A stretch of DNA of 64,000 nt from Phylloscopus collybita (GCA_027886175.1 JAJNNQ010000101.1:713501-777500), one strand, 5' to 3'. Counted from the stretch's first letter, positions 44,575-56,694 are shown. The notes: generated from the letters alone by a model not told the origin. A program made the numbers and translations.

Positions 44575-47500
44575 CTGCTGCACCTGCGGCGAGATCCTGC
44601 TACAAATGGAATTCTGGAAACAGCCTCCAAAATGTTCAAGGATGGTACCTTTTAAATGGCTCCAGACGGCAACAGCTCCGGTGCCAGATCAGCACCTGCA
44701 AGGGTCCCTATGCCAGCCCCCGCCCACCGAAAAACACAAGAAATCAACCATCACACACACAGGCCTTGTTTGCAGAATTCCTGATCCAAACCCTGCCTTT
44801 CCTGCCCAGCACTGAGGGAAATCTGACACAGTATTAATAAGTAACCTTTGCTGAGAGCAGCCATCTCCCCAGTCTTCCGGCCTTGGCAAGATTTTGTAGT
44901 GAACTGACCCAAATGCTAATCCTAAATCTAGACCTCTCACAGGTTCTGTTAGAAAGGTAGTGGACAGTTAATCCTACAACAGAATGAAAAGGCTGCACAA
45001 GGAATAACAGAGGGTAGCCCATGAAGAACCAAACCCACCCACACCCATCACTGCTCCACCCTGAATTTGGGTGAAATGGCCATAGAGCATATAAATACTC
45101 CCTTTCCATGCTACACAGTCCTTGGCCGCATATCCGGGGAGTGGATTTATTGCATTCTTTCTTCCCAACAGCCCAAATCTCAGTTCTCACACACACAAAC
45201 CAAACAGACCTAAGGCAATGGCCATCAGCACCTGGAATTCCGAGCTCCCTCGTCCCTGCATTGCTCATCCAAGCACTCACACCAATCTCACCTCAGCCCA
45301 GACTCTCTGTCCGCAGAGGGAAACACAACCCAGTGGGACACAGTTCTGGCACCACATTACCTCCTGTCCCTGCTGACCTGGAAAGCCACAGGCAAAGCCA
45401 GTCCCTCAGACCTTGCATCCCTGAACATCACGAGAGCTGGAGTTTTGCCCAGGGCCCTGCGTGGCAGTGTGGACACCAGCACAGGCTGATCTCTCTGCCC
45501 AGCATCTCATCTTCCTCCCATTGCTCCCAAATCCTCCCAACTCCCCCCTGCACCTGTGCCGGGGCCAGTGCCTGCCCCCAGCCCAACCAGTGGCTGTCAC
45601 CCAGCCCTGCACAGCTGCCATCCCTGCCAGAGCTGGGAACACACCGCCGGCTTGGCTCCCCGGGCTCCCGCAGCTCCAGACCAATCCTTAGATGCACAAA
45701 AAACGCCCACCCTGCCCCTCTGGACACAGCCAAACACCTGAACTCCATCATCCCCAAGGAACTCTGGCATTGGCCTCCTCACCTCTGTCCTTTTCCAGCG
45801 GACATGGGCAGGACCAGGCTGTCAGAAATGGCATTCCCTGGGCAGTTCATCCCAGCAGAGAGGAAAAGAGGAACCCTGCAACCCTCTGATTTACCCCACA
45901 GTGTGGACAGGATCAGGAGCACCCCAGCGCAGACCCCTGGTGCTGAAGCCATTTGGCTTCGGCTGATTACGCACCAAAGCTATTGGCAAAGATGGGAGGA
46001 GTTCAGTAATTTCTCCTGTCCTGAAAGAGAGGAGGAAAAGAAAATTAAGTCCACTGCGGTTGTCAAAGCATCCCAGCTTTCACACTTCTGCTCTGATTGC
46101 TCACTATGGGGTTTTATTCATGAGAGGTGACACCAATTCCAATATAAAAGGGCCCTTTTACAGCATTTTTATTCCTAGCTCTTGCAGACATGAAAAGGAT
46201 GCTCCTTTTTCTCATTGCATTCTTTGCCTGATTTCAACAGAAAGAGAAGCCCCTCCAAAACCTGACAGAGAAAGGTTTCAAGGTTCTCCAGAGCTCAGAC
46301 AGCTGTTAATGCCTGTCTGGTCAGGCCACAGCAATCCTGTCACACCCACCTGAGCTGTGCAGGCCAGGCAAAGGCTCCCCTTCCTCCTAGCGAATCACTG
46401 TCTGAGACCACAGAACACTGTCCATCCTGGGCAGCACCTGGAAACAACGTGAGAAGGCAAAATGAAAATGTTTTCTGTCAGAAAATGAGTGTCTGTAATC
46501 AGAACTTCTGCACAAATTTAGTAACATCACTTTCACGTGAGAAATACAGGCCATGCCCATCCTTCCAGCCCAGGTGAAAACAGGAAAGAGAACTACAGGA
46601 AAGGCAGGAAGACAGAGTCCCTTCTTTGGTAATATTTCCTAAAGACTCTACTGCCTTGCGAGCTCCTTGTGTTCTTTAAAAGAATGGATTGCTGCCAAAA
46701 AAACCCTCAGGCCCATATTTTATCAGCCACAGCCAGGACAAGGAGAGCTGCAGCTGGAGAGCCAGGGAGATGCAGGACCTTGGCACACCAAGGATAAGAG
46801 CAGGGGAAGCAGGGGAGCTGTGGGGGGAGAGCTGGAGGAGCGAAGGAACGGGCATTTTCTGGTTTAGATTCATCGTGCTGGGGACTCTGAAAACACACGG
46901 TGCTGGATGCATCAAGGACATAATGCCCTGGGGTTTGGTTGTTTTCCTTTGCTCCTAAGCTTTGGCTTCACCCCCTCTCCAGAGGAGCAGAGAATTCCTC
47001 CAGGGTAAGGGGGAGCCTGGTGCCAACTCCAGGGATGTGTCCAGGAAAGGAGGAGAATTCTTCACAGTAACTGACCAGTGGTTTTATCACACACAAAAAT
47101 CAAACCCGACAAACATTGAAATGGACGACACGGAGCTGCAACACAAAGTGTTCACAGCGGGCAGAGGCAAGAGGTGCACACAGGACCAAGAAGTATCATT
47201 TCACTTGGTTTTTCTGCTTCCATGTACTTTAATTCTGCTTCCCTTCACAGCTGCTGTTCTGCCAAGGTCATTTCCATTCTCAGAAGCCTGTGTCACCTGT
47301 GGCCGAGGCTAGGAATCCTCACTTAGGATTTCCACGTCACATCTGGATTGCCAGGAAGCACGTGCACACACACATGCCTATTTCTGTGATAGGCCAGTCA
47401 GAATTCATGTCACCCAGCAACTTGGTCCTCACTGCACCACTTAGAAATACATGAAAAAGCCAGAAACAAACCCACCCAAACAACAACCCCCAAAAGAGAG

Positions 47501-49162
47501 AGCTTGGTTAAAACCTTAATATTCTGCCCAGTAAAGGGGAGAAAGAGGGAGGAAACCTGTCCTTCCAGTTCCCCCAGTTCTGGAACAAGCAGTTTGAAAC
47601 AGCCACTGCTGTCGCTGTTGCAGCTTCCCTCCTTCCTCCAGCCTTGTCCCGACTTCTGAGGGACCAGAGGCACCACACAACCCAAAACTGTCAGCACTCA
47701 CAGCCACCACTAGCATGGACATCTTCATCTTCCATCCTTGGCCAAACAAACCCCAGGATGTTTTTGCTTTCCTGACAGACCTGGCAGATTTCATTCACAT
47801 TTATCAAGGCAACAGGCACCCTGTCTGGCTCTGGGGTCAGACCCCCTCTGGCACAAGAACCTGAGAGAAGATTGGAGGCAAGAATCCAAAAGCAAACTGA
47901 AATCCCAGACATGCAATGAAGGCCTGCTTTTGGCAGGTTTCTTTTGGCTTTGGGGGCACAAGAAAGGCCTTTATTTAGACTATTTGCATCCACGTCAAAA
48001 GCCCACACTGAGGACTTGGTTTTAAAGACGTTGCACTTCATGTCACAGATATAGAGTTGCTTTGGGATTTGGCATTTCCTGCACCCACACAAGCACATTA
48101 AAAGAATTAAGTGCAGAGTCCTGAAGTTCAGTTTTTCCAATTCTATTTTGGTAGTGTCACTTGACATGCCAAAATCCACAGCAACACTTAAAAAAATGAA
48201 AAGCAACTTTTCCCCCCCTCACTTTCAATTTTCCAGTTTAGGAGTTCCTTCTAGTAACAGGTTAAAGAGAGGAAGAAGAAAAGCCCAAGACCTCCTATAA
48301 ACTATCGTATCAACCACCACTTTTCCACAGATTTTCATTACACTTGATGGCTTCTCTAAGAAAGTGAATCTGTACCTGTAAAAACCACCCGTCCAGCAGG
48401 CAGGTGTTTCTGAGCTCACGTCCCAGGTAAAGGACCAGAGGAGGAGTGCACAGAGGGATCCAAAAGTGCCCGACAGAGGTTCAAGTGGACTGTATTTGGG
48501 CAGGATTATTTGAAACCAAACTGCTCTGCAGCTGCCCCAAACCTGGAGTTCGCAGCTCTCAATCACAAGATCACCTCAGTTCAACCTCACAAGAATCACC
48601 TGGCAACATTCACTAGTAATCCCAAAGTCCAGTGTGCTATCTCAGGAAGTTCAGCTGGTCTTTGTGAAACAAAACCTGTGTTGGGGGTCCAAGAGCTGAC
48701 TCTAATCCCCATTATCTGTAGGGCCAATGTTCAGAAATAAACACTGGATCCTAAAGGGCAGAGTTTGTAACCCTCTGTAAAACACAAGGCTCAAAAGGCA
48801 ACCCTTGCTGACCCCAGCACCTGCTGCTGGAAACACTGGCAGGACTTCATATGGCTGGGATGGAACCTTTACACAGCTCTGTGCGACCCAGGGTGGCAAA
48901 CCAGAGAGATTGAAGGAAATAAAACAAATGATTGATTGAAACCGACACTGGTGAGACTCAAAGCCCTAGCCCAGGAACACTGCAGCTGTGACATTATAGC
49001 CAGCAAAAACAATTACTACGTGGAAATAGGTCCTCACCTGGTCCAACAACCGAATCTCCGTGGCTCGCCCTCACGGGGTGGTCCTGCTTCACACGGTCCC
49101 CAAGACGTGGGGTAAGATGCTGCCGATGTGGGCGAGCTGGGAGAGCACACGGGATTCTGTGC
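44575..49162. other. Unique region without a recognised gene
   Basis: About 4.6 kb of ordinary composition found once in the window. There is a TATA-like TATAAATA at about 45,090-45,097, but the 340-codon open frame that follows (45,108-46,130) is low-complexity in S, P and L and has no recognisable domain. On the minus strand it would be downstream of the COMMD4 start, yet I find no further COMMD4 exons. Confidence 0.5.
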
Positions 49163-49285
49163 TTGATCTCGGCCAGCATCCAGTCGGGGCAGCCCAAGTC
49201 CCCGCAGAAGCGGAACCGCTGCGGCGAAAGAGGCGCCCAGAGCCCGCAGCGGGCTCCGAAGGCCCCCGGCCCCCATCCCCACCAT
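49163..49285 (-). pseudogene. COMMD4: COMMD4 5' end, truncated
   Basis: COMMD4 is a small COMM-domain protein of the Commander complex. On the minus strand the ATG at 49,285-49,283 is followed at once by GTGGGG, then a 64-base intron ending TTTCGCCGCAG (49,219). Splicing yields M-RFRFCGDLGCPDWMLAEI, almost identical to the COMMD4 N terminus (RFRFCGDLDCPDWVLAEIS). After LAEI the sequence diverges (KHRIPC) and no donor or later exon is seen. It is a promoter-proximal fragment rather than a gene. It ends about 100 bases from the unit B boundary. Confidence 0.82.
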
Positions 49286-49399
49286 GCGGCCGGGCCCCCT
49301 GCTCCGCGTGGCCGCCGAGGAGTCCGGCGGAACCGCTCCCGGGCGGGCGGCCGGCTCCGCCCCTTCGCGTCCTCCGCCCCGAGTGCCGAGCTTGGGGCA

Positions 49400-49528
49400 G
49401 TGCTGCCACCTGGTGCACAGAGAGCGGTACTGCAGCGCTCTCCCGTGCCCGTCCCCGACGTGTGTGACAGCCCCTGGCTGAAATCTGGGCCAGTGCTGCC
49501 ACCGTGTGGACAGAGCGCGGTACTGCAG
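49400..49528 (-). promoter_or_regulatory. Tandem CTCF-like sites (two), second array
   Basis: Minus-strand sites at 49,400-49,435 and 49,493-49,528. The first has the core CACCAGGTGGCAGCAC preceded by CTGCAGTACC, an excellent CTCF upstream-plus-core match and better than its counterpart at 22,956. Spacing is about 93 bp. Confidence 0.68.
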
Positions 49529-49837
49529 CGCTCCCCCTCAGCCCACCCCTATGCGCGCGGCAGCCCCGGACTGTGAGCTTGTGGGCGCTGCTACGGCCCA
49601 AAATTCCAAACTAGGCGGCAAAAAGGGCGGGAAAAAAGCAAGGACCCTGGTGGCATCTAGCCAGCTGCCTGCACAAAAACCCCACCACAGCACCGGCCGA
49701 GAGTGATTTTTCTGGGGGGTTTCCCGGCGCGCGAGCACGAGCTGGAGGCTCAGCAGTGCCCCCGAGGGGTTCCGGCCGTCGATTTAGTCAGGCACTTCTG
49801 TCTGGAGCCGGGGAGACACAGGGCTACCACAAAAAAG

Positions 49838-49882
49838 ATGGCGGCTCAAACGGAAGCGGCTTCAGCCACGACCAAGCTGGCG
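49838..49882 (+). other. Short first coding exon, second copy, donor lost
   Basis: The ATG at 49,838 is in the same YY1 context (AAAGATGGCGG). The 15 codons are kept with substitutions, but the donor reads GCGAGT, so translation would run on into the next bases. The ETS core CGGAAG is changed to CGGAAGCGG. Confidence 0.4.
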
Positions 49883-50094
49883 GCGAGTGAGGGCGGAAGT
49901 CATGTGACAGCCTTCTCAAGGTGGCTTGCTCGGCCATTGTAATATTTTAAAAGTGTGAGTTGCATGACTTTCTGTTACTAGTGACTTTTTTGTAGGATCT
50001 TTTATGTGTTTAGTGAAAGGATTTTTAAAGAGTATGAGTTTTGTTTTGTTAAGTTTTTTTAATATGCCGAAAAAAAGACGCCGCTCCAGGCATC

Positions 50095-50178
50095 GTCTCC
50101 ATGGTAACTGCCGGGCCGCTCTACGCCTCGTCTCTATGATAACTTCCGGGCCGCTGCGTCTCTCGTTTCCATGGTAAC
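50095..50178 (+). repeat. 35-bp X-box array, second copy, three units
   Basis: X-boxes start at 50,095, 50,130 and 50,165, again exactly 35 bases apart. They correspond to the last three units of the first array. The middle one reads GTCTCTATGATAAC and is weaker. Confidence 0.8.
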
Positions 50179-50319
50179 CCCCCGGGCTGCTCTGAGCCAC
50201 GTGTCTCCGCTCACTTCCGGGCCGCTCCGGTCGAGGGCGGGGGCCCCGTCGGAGCCGCTCCGCCGCACCTCGCTGCTCTCGGGGGAAATCCCGCCGGCTG
50301 CCGCTGCTTCCGGGTGGGC

Positions 50320-50750
50320 TCGGGGGGATTTTGGGGTCTCCGGGACGGGGGGGAGGGGGGGTTTGGGGTCTCCGGCGGTTTTTGCAGGGTCCCGGGGGTC
50401 CCGGGGGTGCCGCCCCGCGCTGCTGCTGACGGTGACGGCGCTGCGGGGCCGGAAATGCAGCCTGCAGGGACGGCGGGGAGGGGCTGGGGGGGTTTGGGGG
50501 GATTTGGGGGGCTTTATCGGATTTGGGGAACTTTGGGGGGATTGGGGGGGGGTTCGATGGGGTTTTGGGGCTTGCTGGGTTTTGGGGGCAGTTTTGGGGG
50601 ATATTTGCGGGGGGCGGGGGGCTTGGGGATGGTTCGGGGGTTTGGGGGTTCCGGGGGGCGGGTTTTGGGGATTGTTGGGGTGGGTTTTGGGGATGGTTTT
50701 GGGGTTTCTGCGATGGTTTGGGGCAGTTTGGGGGATTTGGGGCTTCTGGG
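50320..50750 (+). repeat. G-rich TTTGGGG-type minisatellite, second copy
   Basis: Matches 23,990-24,400 with an extra GGGGGGGGTTCGATGGGG piece near 50,545. Confidence 0.8.
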
Positions 50751-52373
50751 ATTATTTTTTCTTTAAATAATGATAGTAAAAAGTGTCAAGTTTGAAGTTT
50801 TTATCATTAAAAATATGTAATATCTAGCAAGAAAACCAAAATATTAAAAAAGTTAATTAACATTTTATTAATTTTAAATTTAGGTTGTAGCATGTTAAAG
50901 AAGAAAAAAAGAGATTTGGAGGTATTGCTGGACAATGGGGCTTGTGTCAGAAAGGTAAGTGGAGGTTTCCTTAGAAAGAGTCTCTGTTAGTGGTTTGTTT
51001 GAAAGTTTTGCAGAGGGGAGAAGGTTGGAATTTGTTTTGTTCATAGAGAAAGAATATAAATTTCTCCAGCTGAGATGGACTGGATGTAGCCCTTAAAATC
51101 AGCAGTGAATTTTCAGTGGCTCACAAAATTCAAAGCGAAGCCTGGTGAGGCCAAGGAAGGTTCTCTGTCCCACCCAGATACTGTGAATATATGAAGCCAG
51201 ACCAAGTGGCACTCCACGCCTGTTTCTAGGCAGTAGAGTCTCCTCTAAATTCCCAGCACTCTTTAACAAATTTCCAGAGCTGTCATTTCCTGTCTGCAGC
51301 AGTCACACGTTTGTGGGGAAAAAAAGTCTTTTTTTATACCCCAAGGAATAATGAGGAACTGGAAGTCTTCTCACGAAACTGAACAAGCCAAGGAAGTTTT
51401 AAATTCTTGAGGTTTTCAAACATGTCCTTGGTTGGGGAATTTTACTTTATGTGCAATTTAGAGTTGTTATTATAGTCATTAAAATTTTACTAGCTCGGTC
51501 CTGGAGACTTCAGAAGTGTCTGTTTCTTTTTAGCCTAATTTAGAAACACCTGTGTATCTATGTACTGTTCTTTTCTGGTAGTTGTTCTCTTCTTAATTGA
51601 TTTCTTAGGGAAAAATAGTATCAATTACAAAAATGAAAGGAAAGAAGGAAAACATGGACATGGAGTGTTGTTGCAACTTTATAATGACATTATATATGGT
51701 TATTATTGGTATCTGCTGATAGGAAGAAATTCACTGCTGAGCCCTACAGTACAGTTTATCAAATGCTAACAGTTTGATACAGTAATATTCAACAACACTA
51801 ATGCCATAATAATTGATATGGTTGCAGAAATTGATCCAGAATGACACTTTTCACAGAAAAAATTATATTGGAAACTAATTGAAAAGCTGAGCTTGCTTAA
51901 TGTTTCAATGAAATACACATTTTCCCTAGGTTCTTTATCTTTTGGCACCATGCTTCATAATGAATAATTTAACACGGAAAGGAGCTGATAATTCCTGTTT
52001 TAATTCATTATGCTGGTTAAGCACAATGACTTGGACACCTGGCATTCTTTTTCCAAAGGAAAAAATTTCTTGTGCATTCTTGCTTTGATAGATGAAGAGG
52101 AAAAAGAAGAAATGAGGCAATTGTATGAGGAACTTCACAGCAAGGTAGAAGTGAGTGACCTAGCTTGTTCAAAGGAGTGTGAGTTGTGTGGATGTGCTGA
52201 GCTGAGTTCCACGTTGATGTTGAGAAGCTGTTTGTGTCCATGCCAGAACATCTTTCTGGACTCTGTTTCACCTACTTGGTGATTCCTCTGAATGGCTGAG
52301 GTTGGCAGCAGCCCCTGGAGAACCTCCAGGGTTTCCAGTACTGAGCTTCAAATCTGAAATTTTGTTTTTGGAG

Positions 52374-52441
52374 AATGACAGTGGCGTTTGAAGAGCTTCG
52401 GTTGCAAGTGGAGAACAACAGACTGGAAATGAGTTTCAAAT
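52374..52441 (+). pseudogene. SYCP1: SYCP1 exon, intact
   Basis: The acceptor is TTTTTGGAG and the donor GTGAGA. MTVAFEELRLQVENNRLEM then SFK matches SYCP1 MITAFEELRVQAENSRLEM then HFK. It is the clearest single diagnostic exon. Confidence 0.92.
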
Positions 52442-53120
52442 GTGAGAATTCTGTTTGTTGTGTTTGTGCTCCTGGCTCAACAGTTTTGTACTTCATAACT
52501 TCAGTTACACGTGCAGTGCCAGGGCAGACAGATGTGGAGTGCAGGAATGGTGAGCAGGCCACACTGAGACACTGGGACCCTCTTTTATTCATTTTTATTC
52601 ATTTTTATTCATTTAGTACCCTGCCTGTATTCACTGCCTGGCCCCTCCTGTTGCTGTTCCTCTGGGCCAAATTTGGAACCTTGTTTTTCAAACAGTCACT
52701 CAAAGTTGTCTGTGAAGTGCAGTCAAGAGATCAATATTTATTTCATGTAATTAGTTTATTTAAAAATTTAGAGGTTTTTTGACACAGTGGTCTAAATGCA
52801 GAGAATTTAATGAAGGTTAATTTTTTTATTTGTGATGGTTGATATGGTCTGTAAAAAGTCAGTTTTTGCCCCCTCCAGCTTCCATAATTCTGCCTTTAAG
52901 AAACACAGATTTCTGTAAGTATGTATTTGTTTACTTTTATGCCTACTGTCCGAAGCTGTACAAGTTAAATTTGTTCTGTGTTGCAGGCAGATACATCACC
53001 TGCTTGTTGAAAGGTCAGTGTTTTGAAAGTGCTTGTGGTAAGACTGTCCTATTGTCCTTGAAGTTTCAAATGCAGTGCTTTGTACTTACATTTGGGCTTT
53101 TAAAATTACCATTTTCTCAG

Positions 53121-53188
53121 ATGAAAGAAATGTGAAGACGAGTCCAAGCTGCTTACCTCGGAGCTCCAAAATAAATCTGCTGAACTGG
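53121..53188 (+). pseudogene. SYCP1: SYCP1 exon kept only in copy 2
   Basis: Follows TTTTCTCAG and ends at GTAAGG. The frame reads EDESKLLTSELQNKSAEL. Upstream in the exon the sequence MKEM is followed by TGA in one frame, so the 5' part may be damaged. The corresponding bases are deleted near 28,430. Confidence 0.8.
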
Positions 53189-53639
53189 GTAAGGCTTGTA
53201 AAAAGGCAAAAAAAAATGAGCTAGACAGTCATAAAAATATTTTCTGCTGGCCCTAGATCTCATCTGACAGGTGAGAAATGTAATTGCCTGTCTTCATCTA
53301 TGTTGGGGGCATCTACACAGAAGTGTTCAAAAGTGAATTGCTAATGCATGTCTAGAATGAGGCAAAGTGTTTGATAATAAGGAAATGAATGTTTAAAAAG
53401 GTGTAATAAAAGGAGGAGAAAAGGCAATGTAGATTTTTTTGGCAAAATTTATACCCAGTCATGAGTAAGATGTGTTTCTTTGACTTTGAATCCAAGTTCA
53501 AAGTGACAGTGTTTAAGTTGTGAAACTGCTGTTTATGAAGTAAAGAAGAACTAGTGTTAAAGAGGTATGATACCACAATTGCAAAAAAATGGAAAGAACA
53601 GTTCTTTAACCACAACAAGAGGGATGCTTTTTCCAGGTA

Positions 53640-53703
53640 TCACAGACAACCCAAGCTGCAAATCTGACCAGCATCAGCAAGTGCAGAGAAGACCTGAATC
53701 AGG
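53640..53703 (+). other. Exon-like block of unknown identity
   Basis: Follows TTTTTCCAG and ends at CAG|GTGAGA, both good signals. Open as TTQAANLTSISKCREDLNQ. It sits downstream of SYCP1 exons on the same strand, but no match is certain. Confidence 0.3.
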
Positions 53704-54214
53704 TGAGACCAAGTTGAATTTCAAAACAGAACTGAGCAATAATAAACTGAAAAGACTCAAATAATTCAAAAATTCTGGAAAAAGAGCTTTCTCTGTTTAA
53801 CTTCTCTGCTTTTGTTCCTACTTTTATTTTTTTCACAGCCGAAAAGAGAATGGGCTTCCAAATGACTGTTTTACAAATGTAAAAAGGTAAAGTTCTATTC
53901 TCGAGGTTTTTTTCTAAGTTGACACCCGTAAGTTGGCTGGTATGTTAGCTAATTTATTGTACCCTACCAAACAGACAATGTGCATTAACCTCTTTTTTTC
54001 TTTTATGTTACCCTTGGTTATACTGATCAGATCATAATTACAAGAGAAGTACCATCCAGTGCTGAAGGAAATCCAGTTCTCTCAGGTTCATCGTAGAAGT
54101 AAAATTCTCAAATAATAAAAGAACAGGGTTTTTTAAGAGTTTTAAAAGGAGATATAAAGGTTTGGGGTTTTTTTTTCAAGTAAGTAGCCAAGTAAGTAGA
54201 TCCATAATATTTTA

Positions 54215-54330
54215 AAGTATTAATTGCATGGCTTTATATTACTAGTTATTTCTGTAGGATCTTTTATGTGTTTAGTGAAAGGATTTTTAGGAGTATTGGT
54301 TTTGTTAAGTTTTTTTTTATATACAAAAAA
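54215..54330 (+). repeat. Detached fragment of unit B
   Basis: AATATTTTAAAGTATTAATT through GTAGGATCTTTTATGTGTTT repeats 23,497-23,620 (also 49,937-50,060). It sits just left of unit C copy 2, showing that rearrangement moved part of B next to C. Confidence 0.8.
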
Positions 54331-54354
54331 TATATAGGGCGGTTTGGGGGGATG

Positions 54355-56272
54355 TTTGCAAATGCCAGTTTTCCGTCCTAGTTGGAGTTTTGCTGCATCG
54401 TAAGGCACATTTCCAAGGACATTTACCAAATTCCTATTGGTAAACCCCAATTGTTCAGCACCAGCCAACTTGCTAAGTGGATTTTTTTTTTTTTGCCATA
54501 ATTCATCTCTCTGTAAAGTTAAATGTACTGCATTTTTACCTATCCCATTAAAATCCCATTAAAACTTAAATCCTAAACGGCCTAATTGCTGTTCCTTGGA
54601 CACAATGGGGTGGTTCTTTCCTGGCTTGGCACATTTGGATGTTCATCCAAAGTGAGCTTTCCACTCAAACAGAATTTGTTTCCAAGCAAAACTGGGGATT
54701 GCCTGGAAAGCTTTACTTGCTGGGAAGCACAGGGTTTGTTTTCCCTACCCCTGCAGAATCCAGGAGCTGTGTTAGGCAATGGCATGAGGGGAGAGCTGCA
54801 TTTATTTAATTTTGTCTTTTATTCTATATATTGTTTATTTTACTTTTTATTTATTGCTTTTTTGATTTTGGGTTTTTTTAATGCTATATTTTGATTTTAT
54901 TGTGTTTTATTTCTTCATGATATTTTCTTTCTTATTCTGTATTTTTAAAATGTTTTTATGTTTTATTCCCTCTAATTTTATTTTTATTTTAGCTTTTTAT
55001 TTTTAAATTCCTTTTCTTCTTTAATTTTATTTTTAATATCTATAATTTTTTAATTTTATATATTATTTTTACTTGCTTTGTTTTAGTTTTGTATTTTTAT
55101 ATTTTTATTTCATTTATCTTATTTTTCTTTTTATATTTTTTACTATATTTTTATTACTTTCAAATTTATTTTATTTTTAAATTTTTATTTCTATTTTATT
55201 TTATTTTTTCATGTTTTCTTTCTTCCTTTATTTTTTTTTGCCCATTACTCTTTCTTGCCCTGAGTGTCTGGAAGTTTGGCTGTTGGCAGGAAAGGAGCTG
55301 AAGAACGACACCCATGGCCACGGGACGTCGGGATCGGGTTGAGAGTGCAGGCAGCAAAACCTCTGCCTTTTCTGCTCCATTAAAAAACCTGAACGCGGGC
55401 GGTGCCGTGTTTTTCTTTGGAACCCCCAACAGCAGGGCTCATCCCACCCACGTCCAGCATCACCAGCAGTAACTTGGTGTCGAGGTGGATTTCAGAGACA
55501 GCCATAAAACCAGGGCGGCATTTTATGTTGTAACTCTCCCAACCTCATTGTTTACTACCAGAGAAATCCAAACCAAAGCAAACAAAAACACCCCAAAGCA
55601 AAACCCCCGAAAAACAGCCCACCTTCCGAAAAAACTTGAAAAGAGAAAATATGCCAATATTATTTTAATGAAAATGAAATCTTTACCCCTTGGAAAACCA
55701 GGCTAGTTTAATTGTAATTAATTGTCCTTCTGCTGTGTTAGGTTAATGAATTCATATCACTTAAAATATCATAAATAAATTTAAAATAACATAAACACAA
55801 ATTTAAAAAAATACAGAAATGGAACAATATAAATTCCCAAAATAGAAATATAAAACGAAAAAATATTATCAATTATATAAAGACAATATATCATATTACA
55901 TGTTGCATATAATATATGAGATGTAATATAGATAGGAATATAAAAGATAAATTGTAATGATAAATAGCAATATAAAAATAAAAAAGATTTAGAATTTGGA
56001 AATATAACCTAAAATAAAGACTTTTTTTGGTTTGAATTTCATTGGTGACAGGGTTCTTGTCGTTGTGTTGGGAGACTTTTGTGGCATTTAATTCAGAGAA
56101 TGTTTGGAAGGGGATGTTTGGACGCCTTTTTTGCCTCCGCTCTCTGCCTGTCCACGACCCAGGGCTGAGCTCTGGCGCGGTGCTGCCACCGTGTGGACAG
56201 AGCGCGGTACTGCAGCGCTCCCCCTCAGCCCACCCCGATGCGCGTGGCAGCCCCGGACTGTGAGCTTGTGGG
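54355..56272 (+). repeat. Segmental duplication unit C, copy 2
   Basis: Partner of 21,165-23,141. It includes the T-rich tract (54,790-55,245), the A-rich stretch (55,715-56,020) and one CTCF-like site (56,180-56,215). It ends abruptly at CTTGTGGG. Unlike copy 1 it lies downstream of unit B. Confidence 0.92.
56180..56215 (-). promoter_or_regulatory. CTCF-like site, single
   Basis: Same layout as the other four: CTGCAGTACC, spacer, then ACACGGTGGCAGCAC on the minus strand. Confidence 0.6.
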
Positions 56273-56285
56273 TCTTTCATATCTT

Positions 56286-56312
56286 TTTTTCCCGCCCTTT
56301 TTGCCGCCGTCT
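56286..56312 (-). repeat. Inverted snippet of unit B promoter
   Basis: TTTTTTCCCGCCCTTTTTGC continuing CGCC is the reverse complement of 23,170-23,195, including the E2F-like site. It lies 14 bases past the end of unit C copy 2, so it marks an inversion or template switch at the breakpoint. Confidence 0.7.
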
Positions 56313-56344
56313 TGGAAACATCAAGCAGTGCCCCAGCTGGACAC

Positions 56345-56560
56345 ACCTTCGTGCATGTGTGTCACACCTGGGCACACCTGGGCACACCTGGGCACACCTG
56401 GACACACCTTTCATGCGTGTGTGTCACACCTCTGTGTGTGCATGTCCTGCCTGGGGACACCTGGACACACCTGGGCTCATCTGGACACACCTGTGTGTGT
56501 ATGCGTGTCACACCTGGGCTCACCTGTGTGTGTGCGCGCGTGTCACACCTGTCTCACCTG
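56345..56560 (+). repeat. CACACCTGGG minisatellite
   Basis: Tandem decamers CACACCTGGG and GACACACCTG mixed with GTGTGTCACACCT pieces. Open frames rich in H, T and G here are compositional. Confidence 0.88.
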
Positions 56561-56694
56561 TCCCCCCCTAGGTGCTCCGGCCCCGCCCCCCCACCCCCCC
56601 CAAGCTGATTTTTGCAGGTTTTGAAACAAAAAAAACTAAAAAAACCCCCAAAACGCCACGAGCGGCCTTGGACCCCCCACAAAGCCCCCGGCTC

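Larger units (their letters stand above)
50884..53188 (+). pseudogene. SYCP1: SYCP1 pseudogene, copy 2
   Basis: Exons at 50,884-50,954, 52,089-52,145, 52,374-52,441 (AFEELRLQVENNRLEM, intact) and about 53,121-53,188 (EDESKLLTSELQNKSAEL, matching SYCP1 EDQLKILTMELQKKSSEL). A deletion removed the four or five exons between the last two, so the reading frame is broken at gene level. Fewer point lesions are visible than in copy 1. Exon-like blocks at 53,640-53,703 and 53,839-53,886 could be further exons, but I cannot match them. Confidence 0.85.
49389..53369 (+). repeat. Segmental duplication unit B, copy 2
   Basis: Partner of 22,945-28,594. It lacks the segment corresponding to 26,417-28,136, has only three 35-bp X-box units, and keeps an SYCP1 exon (53,121) that the first copy lost. 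Confidence 0.93.

Noticed and set aside
45108..46130. A 340-codon plus-strand open frame downstream of a TATA-like box
   Set aside because: Rich in S, P and L without recognisable motifs, and crossed by equally long frames on the minus strand. No splice or conservation support.
47691..48206. A 171-codon minus-strand frame with cysteine-rich segments
   Set aside because: No recognisable zinc-binding spacing or domain, and no splice context. It is too weak to call a gene.
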